Notes under the pieces: model-generated
The model's database searches: none
The model's input: only the letters and a program-made list of their open reading frames with translations
Told to the model about the DNA's origin: nothing
Shown: piece by piece, positions 1 to 6,039 of the stretch
How positions within the stretch are numbered: the first letter of the stretch is position 1
How the letters are laid out: the number at the start of each line of letters is the position of its first letter
DNA from: an uncultured Clostridia bacterium
Lineage (GTDB): Bacteria > Bacillota > Clostridia > Oscillospirales > Oscillospiraceae
Assembly (NCBI GenBank): GCA_945635805.1
Contig: CALZCW010000024.1
Coordinates: forward strand, 1 to 7,493
Length of the DNA stretch: 7,493 bases
Direction of reading: 5' to 3'
Made by a program: the position numbers and the translations under genes

Positions 1-921
1 CTGGGAAGCACCCGGCTCACCTTTTCCGAGATCCTGCGGGCTTTCACCGAGGGCTTTGATGTCTCCGCCGGGACACGGATCTTCTCCTATGTCAGACTGC
101 CCCGGACCGTTGCCGCCCTCGTCTGCGGCGCAGCCCTTGCCGTGTCGGGCGCCGTGATACAGGGAGTGCTGGCCAACCAGCTTGCCTCGCCCAGCGTCAT
201 CGGCGTCAACGCCGGTGCGGGCGTGGCCGTCACCCTCTGCACGGCCCTGGGCATCTACGGCGGCTGGCGGCTGTCCCTGTTCTCCTTTGTCGGCGCCTTT
301 GCCGCCGTCATGCTGGTCAGCCTGGGCGCTAAGAAATGGGGGGCCTCCCGGAGCACAGTGATCCTCCTGGGCGTGGCCATGAACAGTCTGCTGGGCGCCG
401 TTTCCGACGCCATCGTCACCTTTCTCCCCGACGCGGGTGTGATGAGCAACGATTTCAAAATCGGCGAGTTTTCAGCGGTGACCTATCAGAAGCTGCTTCC
501 CGCCGCCGTGGTTATTGCAGTCACCATCGCAGTCCTGTTCACCCTCAGTAACGAATTGGACGTGCTGACCCTGGGCGAGGACAACGCCAGGGGCCTGGGC
601 ATGAACACCTCGGTCATGCGTACCCTGTTTTTGCTTCTGGCCGCCCTCCTGGCAGGCTGCGCCGTCAGTATCGCGGGGCTGCTGTCCTTTGTGGGACTCA
701 TCGTGCCCCACGCCGTCAGACGGGTCGCCGGCAGCAAATCCCAGCACCTTTTGGGCCTTTGCGCCCTCTTCGGCGCGGCCTTTGTGTGCCTCTGCGACAC
801 CATTGCGAGGACGGCGTTTTCGCCCTATGAAATCCCAGTGGGCATCATTATGGCCTTCCTCGGCGCGCCCTTCTTCGTGTTCATCCTGATAAAAGGCAAG
901 GGAGGGCACAGTGGTGATTGA
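1..921 (+). CDS. FecCD-family metallophore/cobalamin ABC permease, 5' truncated by the window
   Basis: This is the membrane subunit of a type II ABC importer for iron-siderophore, heme or cobalamin-like substrates. The frame is open from base 1 and ends at TGA 919-921, giving 306 visible residues. FecCD permeases usually have about 330-350, so roughly 30-40 N-terminal residues lie upstream. An internal GTG at 142 is not the start, because family sequence continues before it. Visible family marks are the RLPR motif (visible residues 32-35), followed by a small-residue helix with SGAVIQ. The cytoplasmic coupling segment LGEDNARGLGMN (about 191-202) contacts the ATPase. It is followed by SFVGLIVPHAVRR and the C-terminal helices ending in PFFVFILIK. 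Multiple hydrophobic helices fit the ten-helix fold. The last 11 bases overlap the ATPase gene, so the two are translationally coupled. The substrate cannot be told from this subunit. The family call is very secure. Confidence 0.95.
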   Translation: MGSTRLTFSEILRAFTEGFDVSAGTRIFSYVRLPRTVAALVCGAALAVSGAVIQGVLANQLASPSVIGVNAGAGVAVTLCTALGIYGGWRLSLFSFVGAFAAVMLVSLGAKKWGASRSTVILLGVAMNSLLGAVSDAIVTFLPDAGVMSNDFKIGEFSAVTYQKLLPAAVVIAVTIAVLFTLSNELDVLTLGEDNARGLGMNTSVMRTLFLLLAALLAGCAVSIAGLLSFVGLIVPHAVRRVAGSKSQHLLGLCALFGAAFVCLCDTIARTAFSPYEIPVGIIMAFLGAPFFVFILIKGKGGHSGD

Positions 922-1675
922 ACTGAAAAACATCTGTGCCGGTTACGGCGGGGAAGACGTGCTGAAAAACGTCTCTCTCGGCCTGCCGGAGGGCAAGCTG
1001 ACCGCCATCGTCGGCACCAACGGCTCGGGAAAAAGTACCCTGCTGAAGGCGGCGGTGGGCATTCTGCCCCTGACTGCCGGGGAGATTCTGCTGGATCAGA
1101 TGCCCACAGCGGGCCTGTACCGCCGGGACATTGCGAAAAAGATCTCCTATCTCGCCCAGGGCAAGAGCGTGCCCAGTATGACGGTGGAGCAGATGGTGCT
1201 CCACGGCAGATTCCCCCACCTGAAATACCCCCGGCGGTACAGCAAAATGGACCGGGAGATTTCTCGAAACGCGCTGCGGCAGATGGGGATCGCGGACCTG
1301 GCAGATCGGCCCCTGCCGTTGCTATCCGGCGGCCTCCGGCAAAAAGCCTATATCTCCATGGCCCTGGCCCAGGACACCGGGCATATCCTGCTGGACGAGC
1401 CGACCACCTATCTGGACATCACGGGGCAGTTGGAGCTGATGAAGACCCTGCGGGCTCTGGCGGCCAAGGGAAAGGGCGTCGTCGCTGTCATGCACGACCT
1501 GCCGCTGGCGTTCGGCTGCGCGGACCGTATCGTGGTTTTGCAAAACGGCGGGATCGCCGCCTGCGACACGCCGGAGAAGGTCTGCAAAAGCGGCCTGATC
1601 CGGGACATTTTCGGCGTGGAGCTGCAATATTGCCCTGCGGAGAATTACTACCATTATAAATATGACTTCCGATGA
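911..1675 (+). CDS. FecE/BtuD-type ABC importer ATP-binding protein
   Basis: This is the cytoplasmic ATPase that powers the FecCD permease encoded just upstream; 254 residues is normal for the family. It has Walker A GTNGSGKST (35-43), Q-loop Gln83, an ABC signature LSGGLRQKA (138-146), Walker B ILLDEP (159-164), a D-loop around Asp169 and the switch His195 in VMHDLPLA. The signature has Leu where many ABC proteins have Gln or Glu; similar substitutions occur in metallophore ATPases of Clostridia. The start is taken as GTG 911 with a GGAGGG sequence at 901-906. GTG 914 would remove one residue and cannot be excluded. The gene overlaps the permease stop by 11 bases, and a strong terminator follows 8 bases after the stop, so it is the last gene of its operon. 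The exact chelate carried is unknown. Confidence 0.95.
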   Translation: MVIELKNICAGYGGEDVLKNVSLGLPEGKLTAIVGTNGSGKSTLLKAAVGILPLTAGEILLDQMPTAGLYRRDIAKKISYLAQGKSVPSMTVEQMVLHGRFPHLKYPRRYSKMDREISRNALRQMGIADLADRPLPLLSGGLRQKAYISMALAQDTGHILLDEPTTYLDITGQLELMKTLRALAAKGKGVVAVMHDLPLAFGCADRIVVLQNGGIAACDTPEKVCKSGLIRDIFGVELQYCPAENYYHYKYDFR

Positions 1676-1682
1676 ACAGCGC

Positions 1683-1715
1683 AAAAAGCCTGCCGAACAG
1701 TCCGGCAGGCTTTTT
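1683..1715. terminator. Bidirectional intrinsic terminator between convergent operons
   Basis: A perfect 13-bp stem, AAAAAGCCTGCCG (1683-1695) and CGGCAGGCTTTTT (1703-1715), encloses a 7-base loop. The A-run on one side and T-run on the other give a U-tract in both directions. It lies 8 bases after the ATPase stop on the plus strand and 23 bases after the HTH gene stop on the minus strand, so it serves both convergent operons. Confidence 0.93.
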
Positions 1716-1738
1716 ATATTATTTATCAAGAAGCGTTC

Positions 1739-1954
1739 CTATTCACTGCGCCGGTATTCGAGAATATCTCCCGGCTGGCAGTCCAAGGCGTCGCACAGCT
1801 TGACAAGAGTCGATATTTTCAGCGCTTTTGCCTTGCCGTTTTTCAGCACGGAGACGTTGGCAAGGGTGATGCCGACGCGCTCCGCCAGCTCCGTGACGCT
1901 CATTTTCCGCTTGGCAAGCATAACGTCAATATTAAAAATGATCTCGCCTTCCAT
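1739..1954 (-). CDS. YozG-type Cro/CI helix-turn-helix transcriptional regulator
   Basis: This small cytoplasmic DNA-binding protein has 71 residues and consists almost entirely of one Cro/CI (HTH_3/HTH_26-like) domain. Helices can be read as MSVTELAERVG (about 18-28) and the recognition helix ITLANVSVLKNGKAKA (29-44). The C-terminal signature LCDALDCQPGDILEY (53-67) is typical of YozG-like regulators. The ATG at 1954 is chosen because AGGAGG (1959-1964) lies four bases upstream and family homology begins there; the frame is open further upstream but only as overlap with the neighbouring gene. That ribosome binding site overlaps the stop codon of the DUF2975 gene, which implies coupled translation from one transcript. 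Regulators of this type commonly sit beside DUF2975 membrane proteins. The regulon is unknown; control of its own cassette is a reasonable guess. Confidence 0.92.
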   Translation of the reverse strand: MEGEIIFNIDVMLAKRKMSVTELAERVGITLANVSVLKNGKAKALKISTLVKLCDALDCQPGDILEYRRSE

Positions 1955-1962
1955 AGCGCCTC

Positions 1963-2442
1963 CTAAATCGTCCAGTCGCTCTGCTCCTGCAGCGCGGCGG
2001 CTTTTTTTACCAGATGGGACAGGGCGGCGGCCGCCGCTGCCACAGCCGCACCGGCAAAAACAACGAGCAGGGAAAGCAGGGTGATGCCGGGATGGCTCAT
2101 ACTCAAAAACAGCATGACGATATTCCCGACAAAGAAGAAACCTGCGTCTGCGGCGGCCAGATACGAAATCCACCGAAGCAGCTTGGCATTCGTTTCCGAA
2201 AAGGAGCGGTCAAGCCCGATATTTGTGGAGATCTTCCAGGCCAGAACGAGCGCTGCATAGCAGGGAACGCCGGTGGCCCAGAGAAAGCCGAGCCACGGCC
2301 AGTAACGGTCGGCAAATTCCGGATTCTGGCCGACAATGCCCTGGCCCACCAGAGGGAGTACCAGGGCATAGACGACCAGGCCGCAAAGCCCTACCCCGAT
2401 GATGATACATTTTAACCATTTTGAGAGCGTTTTTTGCTGCAT
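1963..2442 (-). CDS. DUF2975 family four-helix membrane protein
   Basis: This predicted integral membrane protein of 159 residues has four hydrophobic segments, at about 12-34, 46-70, 88-113 and 118-143. The segment DRSFSETNAKLLRWIS (about 78-93), between helices 2 and 3, matches the F-S-x-x-N-A-K-x-L-R-x-I pattern of the DUF2975 family. The biochemical function is not established. Because it is nearly always paired with a YozG-like regulator, a sensory or anti-regulator role at the membrane has been suggested, but nothing in this sequence proves it. The start is ATG 2442, preceded by AGGAGG (2450-2455) seven bases away. An open frame continues upstream across the promoter and into the antisense of the next gene, and is not coding. 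The last helix carries a run of alanines (AAVAAAAAA). It is the first gene of the two-gene operon. Confidence 0.88.
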   Translation of the reverse strand: MQQKTLSKWLKCIIIGVGLCGLVVYALVLPLVGQGIVGQNPEFADRYWPWLGFLWATGVPCYAALVLAWKISTNIGLDRSFSETNAKLLRWISYLAAADAGFFFVGNIVMLFLSMSHPGITLLSLLVVFAGAAVAAAAAALSHLVKKAAALQEQSDWTI

Positions 2443-2470
2443 ATTTTTTCCTCCTTTCAGCTTCCTCTGC

Positions 2471-2499
2471 AGTATAGCACGGAAGCAGAAGAAAGTCAA
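2471..2499 (-). promoter_or_regulatory. Sigma-A promoter of the DUF2975-HTH operon
   Basis: Read on the minus strand, the -35 box is TTGACT (2494-2499) and the -10 box is TATACT (2471-2476), with an ideal 17-bp spacer. Transcription would begin near 2464, about 20 bases before the start codon, leaving a short leader carrying the AGGAGG site. No separate operator palindrome was noticed. Confidence 0.85.
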
Positions 2500-2568
2500 T
2501 ATATTTTTATCGCAATACAATAAAAAATTATCGGAAGTTAAGGGAAAAGAACAAACTTCGGCAAGGGG

Positions 2569-2607
2569 AAAAGGAACTCCGCCGGCCGGATGACCGACGG
2601 AGCTTCC
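2569..2607 (-). terminator. Intrinsic terminator of the AbrB-ABC operon
   Basis: On the minus strand, two bases after the permease stop, GGAA-G-CTCCGTCGG pairs with CCGGCGGAG-TTCC. This is a 13-bp stem with one bulged G and one G-T wobble around an 8-base loop, and TTTTCC follows. It closes the ABC-2 operon before the DUF2975 promoter. The U-tract is short, so termination may be less efficient than at the other terminators here. Confidence 0.8.
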
Positions 2608-2609
2608 TG

Positions 2610-3356
2610 TTATTTCGCCTTCATTTTCCGCGTGAAGAGGACGATGGCGACGGCCAGCAGGCCCACGGCCCAGGCGCATACCACCCACAGCGTCTGCCAG
2701 ATGTCCTGCAACCGGCCCTCCATGGCGGCGCGGCAGGCATCCACGGCGTTGGCAAAGGGCAGAACATAGGCCACGGTCTTGAACGCGCCGCCCACCAGGT
2801 CCAACGAGAACCAGATGCCCGACAGCCAGGCCGAAACGTTGGTCAGCAGAGCGCCGCAGACGCCGCCCACGGCTTTTTCCGTCAGGCAGGAGCCAAAGAT
2901 GGCGCCCAGAGCGATATTGACCACGGCAATGGGCAGGCTGACGGCGACGCACAGCAGGATCTCCGACCGCAGCGGCAGTCCGATGACCATTGACGCGGCA
3001 AAACAGACCAGAAGCTGGATCGCCGCCATGGGCAGCAGGGGCAGGAGATAGCCCAGGATGAAATTGCTTCCCGTCAGCGGCGAGGTGTAAAGCCGCAGGA
3101 TCAGAGAGCTGCCCCGGTCCTTGGAGATGAGCATGGCGGTAAAGAGGGCGATAAAGCTCAGACTGAACACGCCGATGCCCGGTGCCAGGCTCTCGATCTC
3201 GAACAGGGTCATCTGAGCCTCAGCCGGGATGCTCCGGTTGATAAAGCTCAGTAGCAGGAGCAGGATGATGGGAAAGACGATGCCGAAAAACAGGCTGAGG
3301 GGGTCGCGCAGCATCTCTTTCAGATTCCGGCCCGCAAACCAAAGGGTCCGTTTCAT
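2610..3356 (-). CDS. ABC-2 type transporter permease (exporter)
   Basis: This is the membrane subunit of a two-component ABC-2 exporter, 248 residues, a normal length for the family. Six hydrophobic segments are visible at about 21-39, 60-78, 98-126, 131-157, 163-185 and 222-243. The cytoplasmic loop after helix 2, ISKDRGSSLILRLYTSPL (about 77-94), is a version of the ABC-2 E-x-x-R-G-T-x-E-R-L-x-x-S-P motif. The ATG at 3356 overlaps the TGA of the ATPase gene in an ATGA arrangement, with GGTGAGGTG just upstream as the ribosome binding site, so the two subunits are translationally coupled. Relatives export drugs, peptides or lipids, or act in self-immunity. No biosynthetic genes are nearby, so the cargo is unknown. 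The family assignment is secure. Confidence 0.93.
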   Translation of the reverse strand: MKRTLWFAGRNLKEMLRDPLSLFFGIVFPIILLLLLSFINRSIPAEAQMTLFEIESLAPGIGVFSLSFIALFTAMLISKDRGSSLILRLYTSPLTGSNFILGYLLPLLPMAAIQLLVCFAASMVIGLPLRSEILLCVAVSLPIAVVNIALGAIFGSCLTEKAVGGVCGALLTNVSAWLSGIWFSLDLVGGAFKTVAYVLPFANAVDACRAAMEGRLQDIWQTLWVVCAWAVGLLAVAIVLFTRKMKAK

Positions 3357-4081
3357 TGCACCTCACCTCCTGCCAGCTTCACAAAGGCGTCCTCGAATTT
3401 TTCCTCGCCGGCCAGATCCATCAGCTCCCGGGGCGTGCCGCAGTGGAGCAGGCGGCCGGACGCCATGATGCCGACGCGGTCCGCCAGGGCTTCGGCCTCC
3501 TCCAGATAGTGGGTGGTCAGGATGACGGTGACGCGGCCCTTGAGGGAGCGGATGACCTGCCACAGCTCCCGCCGGGCCAGAACGTCCAGGCCCAGGGTCG
3601 GCTCATCCAGAAACAGGAGCTGCGGCTCGGAGATCAGCGCCATGGCGATGGAGAGCCGCCGCTGCCAGCCGCCGGACAGGGTCTTTGCCCGGGACTTGGC
3701 CACCTCCTGCATATGAAGCTCGTCCAGGAGTGCCGCGGTCTTTTCCCTGGCTTGGGCGCGGCTGCTGCCGTAGATGCCCGCGATCAGCTCCAGATTCTCC
3801 CGTACCGTCAGATTGGGCGCCACGGCTGTCTCCTGGGGCGAGACGGCAATGCGCTGCTTGATCTCGGGAAGCTGTGTAGCCAGGTCATAGCCCAAAACCG
3901 TCGCCGTGCCTGCCGTGGGGACCAGCAGCCCCGAGAGCATCTTGATGGTGGTGGTCTTTCCGGCGCCGTTGACGCCCAAAAGGGCGAACAATTCGCCCTG
4001 CTTTACGGTCAGGTCCAAGCCGTCAACGGCGGTCTTTTCCTTGAACCGCTTGGTCAGGCCCTTGGTTTCGATGTCATTCAT
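3353..4081 (-). CDS. ABC-2 exporter ATP-binding protein (CcmA/DrrA-like)
   Basis: This cytoplasmic ATPase is the partner of the ABC-2 permease encoded next, with 242 residues. All nucleotide-binding motifs are present: Walker A GVNGAGKTT (36-44), Q-loop Gln83 in AVSPQE, signature LSGGWQRR (135-142), Walker B LLFLDEP (155-161), D-loop GLD (164-166) and switch His191 in TTHYLEEAE. The ATG at 4081 is chosen because GGGAGG precedes it by eight bases and homology begins at MNDIETKGL. A longer frame back to 4123 would add 14 residues that are only overlap with the AbrB gene. The start lies eight bases inside the 3' end of the abrB-like gene, so all three genes form a coupled operon. Architecture resembles drug or bacteriocin exporters of the DrrA/BcrA group, but the substrate cannot be read from sequence. 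Confidence 0.94.
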   Translation of the reverse strand: MNDIETKGLTKRFKEKTAVDGLDLTVKQGELFALLGVNGAGKTTTIKMLSGLLVPTAGTATVLGYDLATQLPEIKQRIAVSPQETAVAPNLTVRENLELIAGIYGSSRAQAREKTAALLDELHMQEVAKSRAKTLSGGWQRRLSIAMALISEPQLLFLDEPTLGLDVLARRELWQVIRSLKGRVTVILTTHYLEEAEALADRVGIMASGRLLHCGTPRELMDLAGEEKFEDAFVKLAGGEVQ

Positions 4082-4310
4082 TGCCGCTTCCTCCCATGCC
4101 GAGACCGGCGGTGATCTGCTCATAGATCAGAGCGGCGCGGCTCTGCTCCGGGATGGCGATGCCCTGCTCCCGGTCTGCCAGCAGGAGCAGCGTGTCTCCC
4201 GGCGCAATGCCGAAAAGCTCCCGCACTTCGGCAGGGATCACGATCTGCCCCTTGGGGCCGACCTTCACCGCCGCCATGAATTTCCCGTCGGGAAAAACCG
4301 TTTTTGCCAT
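4074..4310 (-). CDS. AbrB/MazE-type swapped-hairpin transcriptional regulator
   Basis: This is a 78-residue DNA-binding protein. The SpoVT/AbrB swapped-hairpin domain spans about residues 14-47, with the diagnostic string KVGPKGQIVIPAEVRELFGIAPGD (16-39). The short tail ending in MGGSGNE has no recognisable domain. ATG 4310 is preferred, with GGAGG eight bases upstream. GTG 4319 would add three residues but falls against the ribosome binding site. Proteins of this family bind AT-rich palindromes as dimers or tetramers. As first gene of an operon with an ABC-2 exporter, it probably controls that exporter and itself, since its promoter contains a TGTATAA/TTATACA palindrome. A MazE-like antitoxin role is unlikely because no toxin gene is adjacent; the next gene is the ATPase. 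Confidence 0.92.
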   Translation of the reverse strand: MAKTVFPDGKFMAAVKVGPKGQIVIPAEVRELFGIAPGDTLLLLADREQGIAIPEQSRAALIYEQITAGLGMGGSGNE

Positions 4311-4327
4311 ACGGTACACCTCCGTGA

Positions 4328-4373
4328 GTATAACTTGTATAACAAATTATACACACAACGCAGAGAATGTCAA
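4328..4373 (-). promoter_or_regulatory. Promoter and candidate AbrB operator of the exporter operon
   Basis: On the minus strand a consensus -35 TTGACA (4368-4373) and -10 TATAAT (4346-4351) are separated by 16 bp. On the plus strand the perfect inverted repeat TGTATAA (4336-4342), CAAA, TTATACA (4347-4353) overlaps the -10 box and likely start site. A third half-site, GTATAAC (4328-4334), repeats the one at 4337-4343 exactly nine bases away. A regulator bound there would block polymerase, and the obvious candidate is the AbrB-like protein encoded immediately downstream. The promoter is directly visible; the operator role is inferred. Confidence 0.82.
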
Positions 4374-4482
4374 GAAAATTATTCCGTCAGCATCCTTTCC
4401 ATGGCCTTTCGCTTCTGCACTTCGGCGAAAGGGCGGACCAGGACGGCTACTCCCGGCAGCGGGAAACCGCTGCGCTCTGTGC

Positions 4483-4523
4483 AAAAACCCTTGGGGCAGC
4501 CGGTGACCGCCCCAAGGGTTTTT
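4483..4523. terminator. Strong intrinsic terminator after the ugpC-like gene
   Basis: A perfect 15-bp stem, AAAAACCCTTGGGGC (4483-4497) and GCCCCAAGGGTTTTT (4509-4523), encloses an 11-base loop. The hairpin begins 11 bases after the stop of the ugpC-like gene on the minus strand and is followed by TTTTT. It is symmetrical enough to work in both directions, although no plus-strand gene approaches it. It insulates the AbrB exporter operon from ugpC transcription. Confidence 0.93.
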
Positions 4524-4534
4524 ATAATATAATA

Positions 4535-5701
4535 TTACAGCAGGTTCTGCTCCGTTTCCTTGTCGAACAGGTGCATCAGCGACGGGTCGAAGTCGAAGCC
4601 CACATCCGCGCCGGTGCGGACGCTGTCCAGATCCAGGCCCGCCGTGGGAATCACCGCCACCACGTCCCGGTCTGCCACGGTCATATGCAGGTGCATTTCG
4701 CTGCCCATCATCTCCGACACGTCGATCTTGGCGCTGAAATGATCTCCGCCCAGGGTCAGATGGACCGGACGCACGCCGACCACCAGGTCCGTCTCCGGCT
4801 GCTGCTTTGCCCGCAGGGCCTTCTGCTGTGCTTCGGTCAGAGCGATCTCTTTGCCCAGCAGCTCCACGCTGTAGGTATCGCCGCGCTTGACCAGCCTGGC
4901 GTCCTCAAAGAAGTTCATCTGCGGCGTGCCGATGAAGCCTGCGACGAACAGGTTCTGCGGATGGTGGAACACCTCCTGGGGCGTGCCGATCTGCTGGATG
5001 AAGCCGTCACGCATGATGACGATGCGGTCGCCCAGGGTCATGGCCTCGGTCTGGTCGTGGGTGACGTAAACGAAGGTCGTGTCGATGCGGGAGCGCAGCT
5101 TGATGAGCTCGGCGCGCATCTGGTTGCGCAGCTTGGCGTCCAGGTTGGACAGAGGCTCGTCCATAAGCAGCACCTGCGGGTTACGGACGATGGCGCGGCC
5201 GATAGCCACACGCTGCCGCTGACCGCCGGACAGGGCCTTGGGCTTGCGGTCCAGATATTCGGTGATACCCAGAATCTCCGCGGCCTCACGGACCTTCTGG
5301 TCGATCTCAGCCTTGGGGACCTTCTTCAGCTTCAGGGAGAAGGCCATATTTTCATAGACCGTCATATGGGGATACAGGGCGTAGTTCTGGAAGACCATGG
5401 CGATATCACGGTCCTTGGGGGCCACGTCGTTGACCAGACGGTCTCCGATGTAAAGCTCACCGTCGGTGATCTCCTCCAGACCTGCGATCATGCGCAGCGT
5501 CGTGGACTTGCCGCAGCCGGACGGTCCCACCAGCACAACGAATTCCCGGTCCTGGATCTCCAGATTGAACTCCTGAACCGCGACGACGCCTTCCTCGGTG
5601 ATCTGCAGATTGTTTTTCTTCTCAGGCTCGTCTTTCTTTTTCTTCTTTTTCTCTGTGTGGGGGTAGATCTTTTTTACATTTTTCAGGGTGACACTTGCCA
5701 T
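4535..5701 (-). CDS. ugpC: UgpC/MsmX/MalK-type carbohydrate ABC transporter ATPase
   Basis: This is the cytoplasmic ATPase of CUT1-family sugar or glycerol-phosphate importers, 388 residues. Motifs are Walker A GPSGCGKST (59-67), Q-loop Gln105 in MVFQNYALYPHMTV, signature LSGGQRQR (157-164), Walker B VLLMDEP (177-183), D-loop SNLD (185-188) and switch His215. The C-terminal third (about 240-388) is the TOBE/OB regulatory region, with the family string VVGVRPVHLTL. Residues 17-31 form an unusual Lys-rich insert (six consecutive Lys, then DEPEKKNN) that lengthens the loop before the strand leading to Walker A. No permease or binding protein is adjacent, and the gene has its own promoter and terminator. 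This fits a shared ATPase like MsmX of Bacillus serving several transporters. ATG 5701 is chosen from homology (MASVTLKNVKKIYP); the frame is open further upstream but unlike the family. Shine-Dalgarno complementarity before this ATG is poor. The symbol is by family and could equally be msmX. Confidence 0.93.
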   Translation of the reverse strand: MASVTLKNVKKIYPHTEKKKKKKDEPEKKNNLQITEEGVVAVQEFNLEIQDREFVVLVGPSGCGKSTTLRMIAGLEEITDGELYIGDRLVNDVAPKDRDIAMVFQNYALYPHMTVYENMAFSLKLKKVPKAEIDQKVREAAEILGITEYLDRKPKALSGGQRQRVAIGRAIVRNPQVLLMDEPLSNLDAKLRNQMRAELIKLRSRIDTTFVYVTHDQTEAMTLGDRIVIMRDGFIQQIGTPQEVFHHPQNLFVAGFIGTPQMNFFEDARLVKRGDTYSVELLGKEIALTEAQQKALRAKQQPETDLVVGVRPVHLTLGGDHFSAKIDVSEMMGSEMHLHMTVADRDVVAVIPTAGLDLDSVRTGADVGFDFDPSLMHLFDKETEQNLL

Positions 5702-5874
5702 GTTACCGACTTTGATACAGGGGCCTCCGCCGGCCTGTACCTCGCGACCGCCCGCGTTGGAGCGCGACGCATTACGGCAGGTCTCCACACTGCCGCACCG
5801 CAAGTCTGCGGACTGAATAACTCCTTTCCCGGCGGTTTGCGGCAATGTTGTGGAGTTGCCGCGCCTGCCTTGAT
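5702..5874 (-). promoter_or_regulatory. Long structured 5' leader of the ugpC-like gene
   Basis: If transcription starts about seven bases after the -10 box at 5881-5886, the leader is about 170 nt, much longer than the others here. It contains two adjacent hairpins: CCGCA/TGCGG (5798-5811, tetraloop) and CGGCAG/CTGCCG (5775-5795, 9-base loop). The only GGAGG (5724-5728) is 22 bases before the ATG, too far for normal initiation. No known riboswitch is recognised. A regulatory role is inference only. Confidence 0.4.
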
Positions 5875-5880
5875 AGCAAT

Positions 5881-5910
5881 ATCATACCATATCTGCATTT
5901 TCCTCCGCAA
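5881..5910 (-). promoter_or_regulatory. Putative promoter of the ugpC-like gene
   Basis: Read on the minus strand, TATGAT (5881-5886) forms a -10 box preceded by TG and one base (an extended -10). TTGCGG (5905-5910) is a moderate -35 box at 18-bp spacing. It is the best candidate between the upstream terminator and the start codon. It is weaker than the other promoters in the window, so the assignment is tentative. Confidence 0.55.
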
Positions 5911-5933
5911 TAGCGCACTTCGTACAGATTTCG

Positions 5934-5969
5934 CCCAGGATTTTTGGTGAAAGTGCCCAGAATCCTGGG
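5934..5969. repeat. 9-bp inverted repeat upstream of the ugpC promoter
   Basis: CCCAGGATT (5934-5942) and AATCCTGGG (5961-5969) are perfect inverted copies separated by 18 bases, centred about 44 bp upstream of the putative -35 box. A second CCCAG (5956-5960) can instead pair with CTGGG (5965-5969) around AATC, giving a mutually exclusive small hairpin. It has no U-tract, so it is not an intrinsic terminator. It could be an operator or activator site, or chance. Confidence 0.5.
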
Positions 5970-5990
5970 AAATATTGGAGAAAAGGGCAG

Positions 5991-6034
5991 AAAAAACCGC
6001 CGGAGCGTCGGTACAGCGTCCGATGCCCCGGCGG
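5991..6034 (-). terminator. Intrinsic terminator downstream of the Big_2 gene
   Basis: On the minus strand CCGCCGG pairs with CCGGCGG. A G-T wobble follows, then GC/GC, one A-C mismatch and TCGG/CCGA around an 8-base loop, and a TTTTTT tract comes after. It lies about 165 bases beyond the Big_2 gene stop, with the structured element at 6040-6191 between. A transcript of that gene would therefore carry the whole element in its 3' untranslated region before ending here. Confidence 0.85.
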
Positions 6035-6039
6035 GAATA

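Noticed and set aside
2443..2952. N-terminal extension of the DUF2975 protein (frame open to 2952)
   Set aside because: It would run through the sigma-A promoter, the terminator and the antisense of the permease. ATG 2442 has an ideal ribosome binding site and starts the family homology.
3356..4114. Plus-strand open frame of 252 codons opposite the ABC-2 ATPase
   Set aside because: It is a shadow of the ATPase gene; it has no ribosome binding site or family motif.
4074..4310. MazE-like antitoxin of a toxin-antitoxin pair
   Set aside because: No toxin-sized gene is adjacent; the overlapping downstream gene is an intact ABC ATPase, so a transcriptional regulator role is more likely.
5702..5845. 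N-terminal extension of UgpC to a TTG at 5845
   Set aside because: The 48 extra residues do not resemble the family, whose members begin at the MASVTL-like strand. The frame is probably open by chance in GC-rich leader DNA.
4367..5950. Plus-strand open frame of 527 codons opposite the ugpC-like gene
   Set aside because: It is the antisense of a clear ABC ATPase, with no recognisable domain and His/Gln/Leu-rich composition typical of reverse-strand reading of GC-rich coding DNA.
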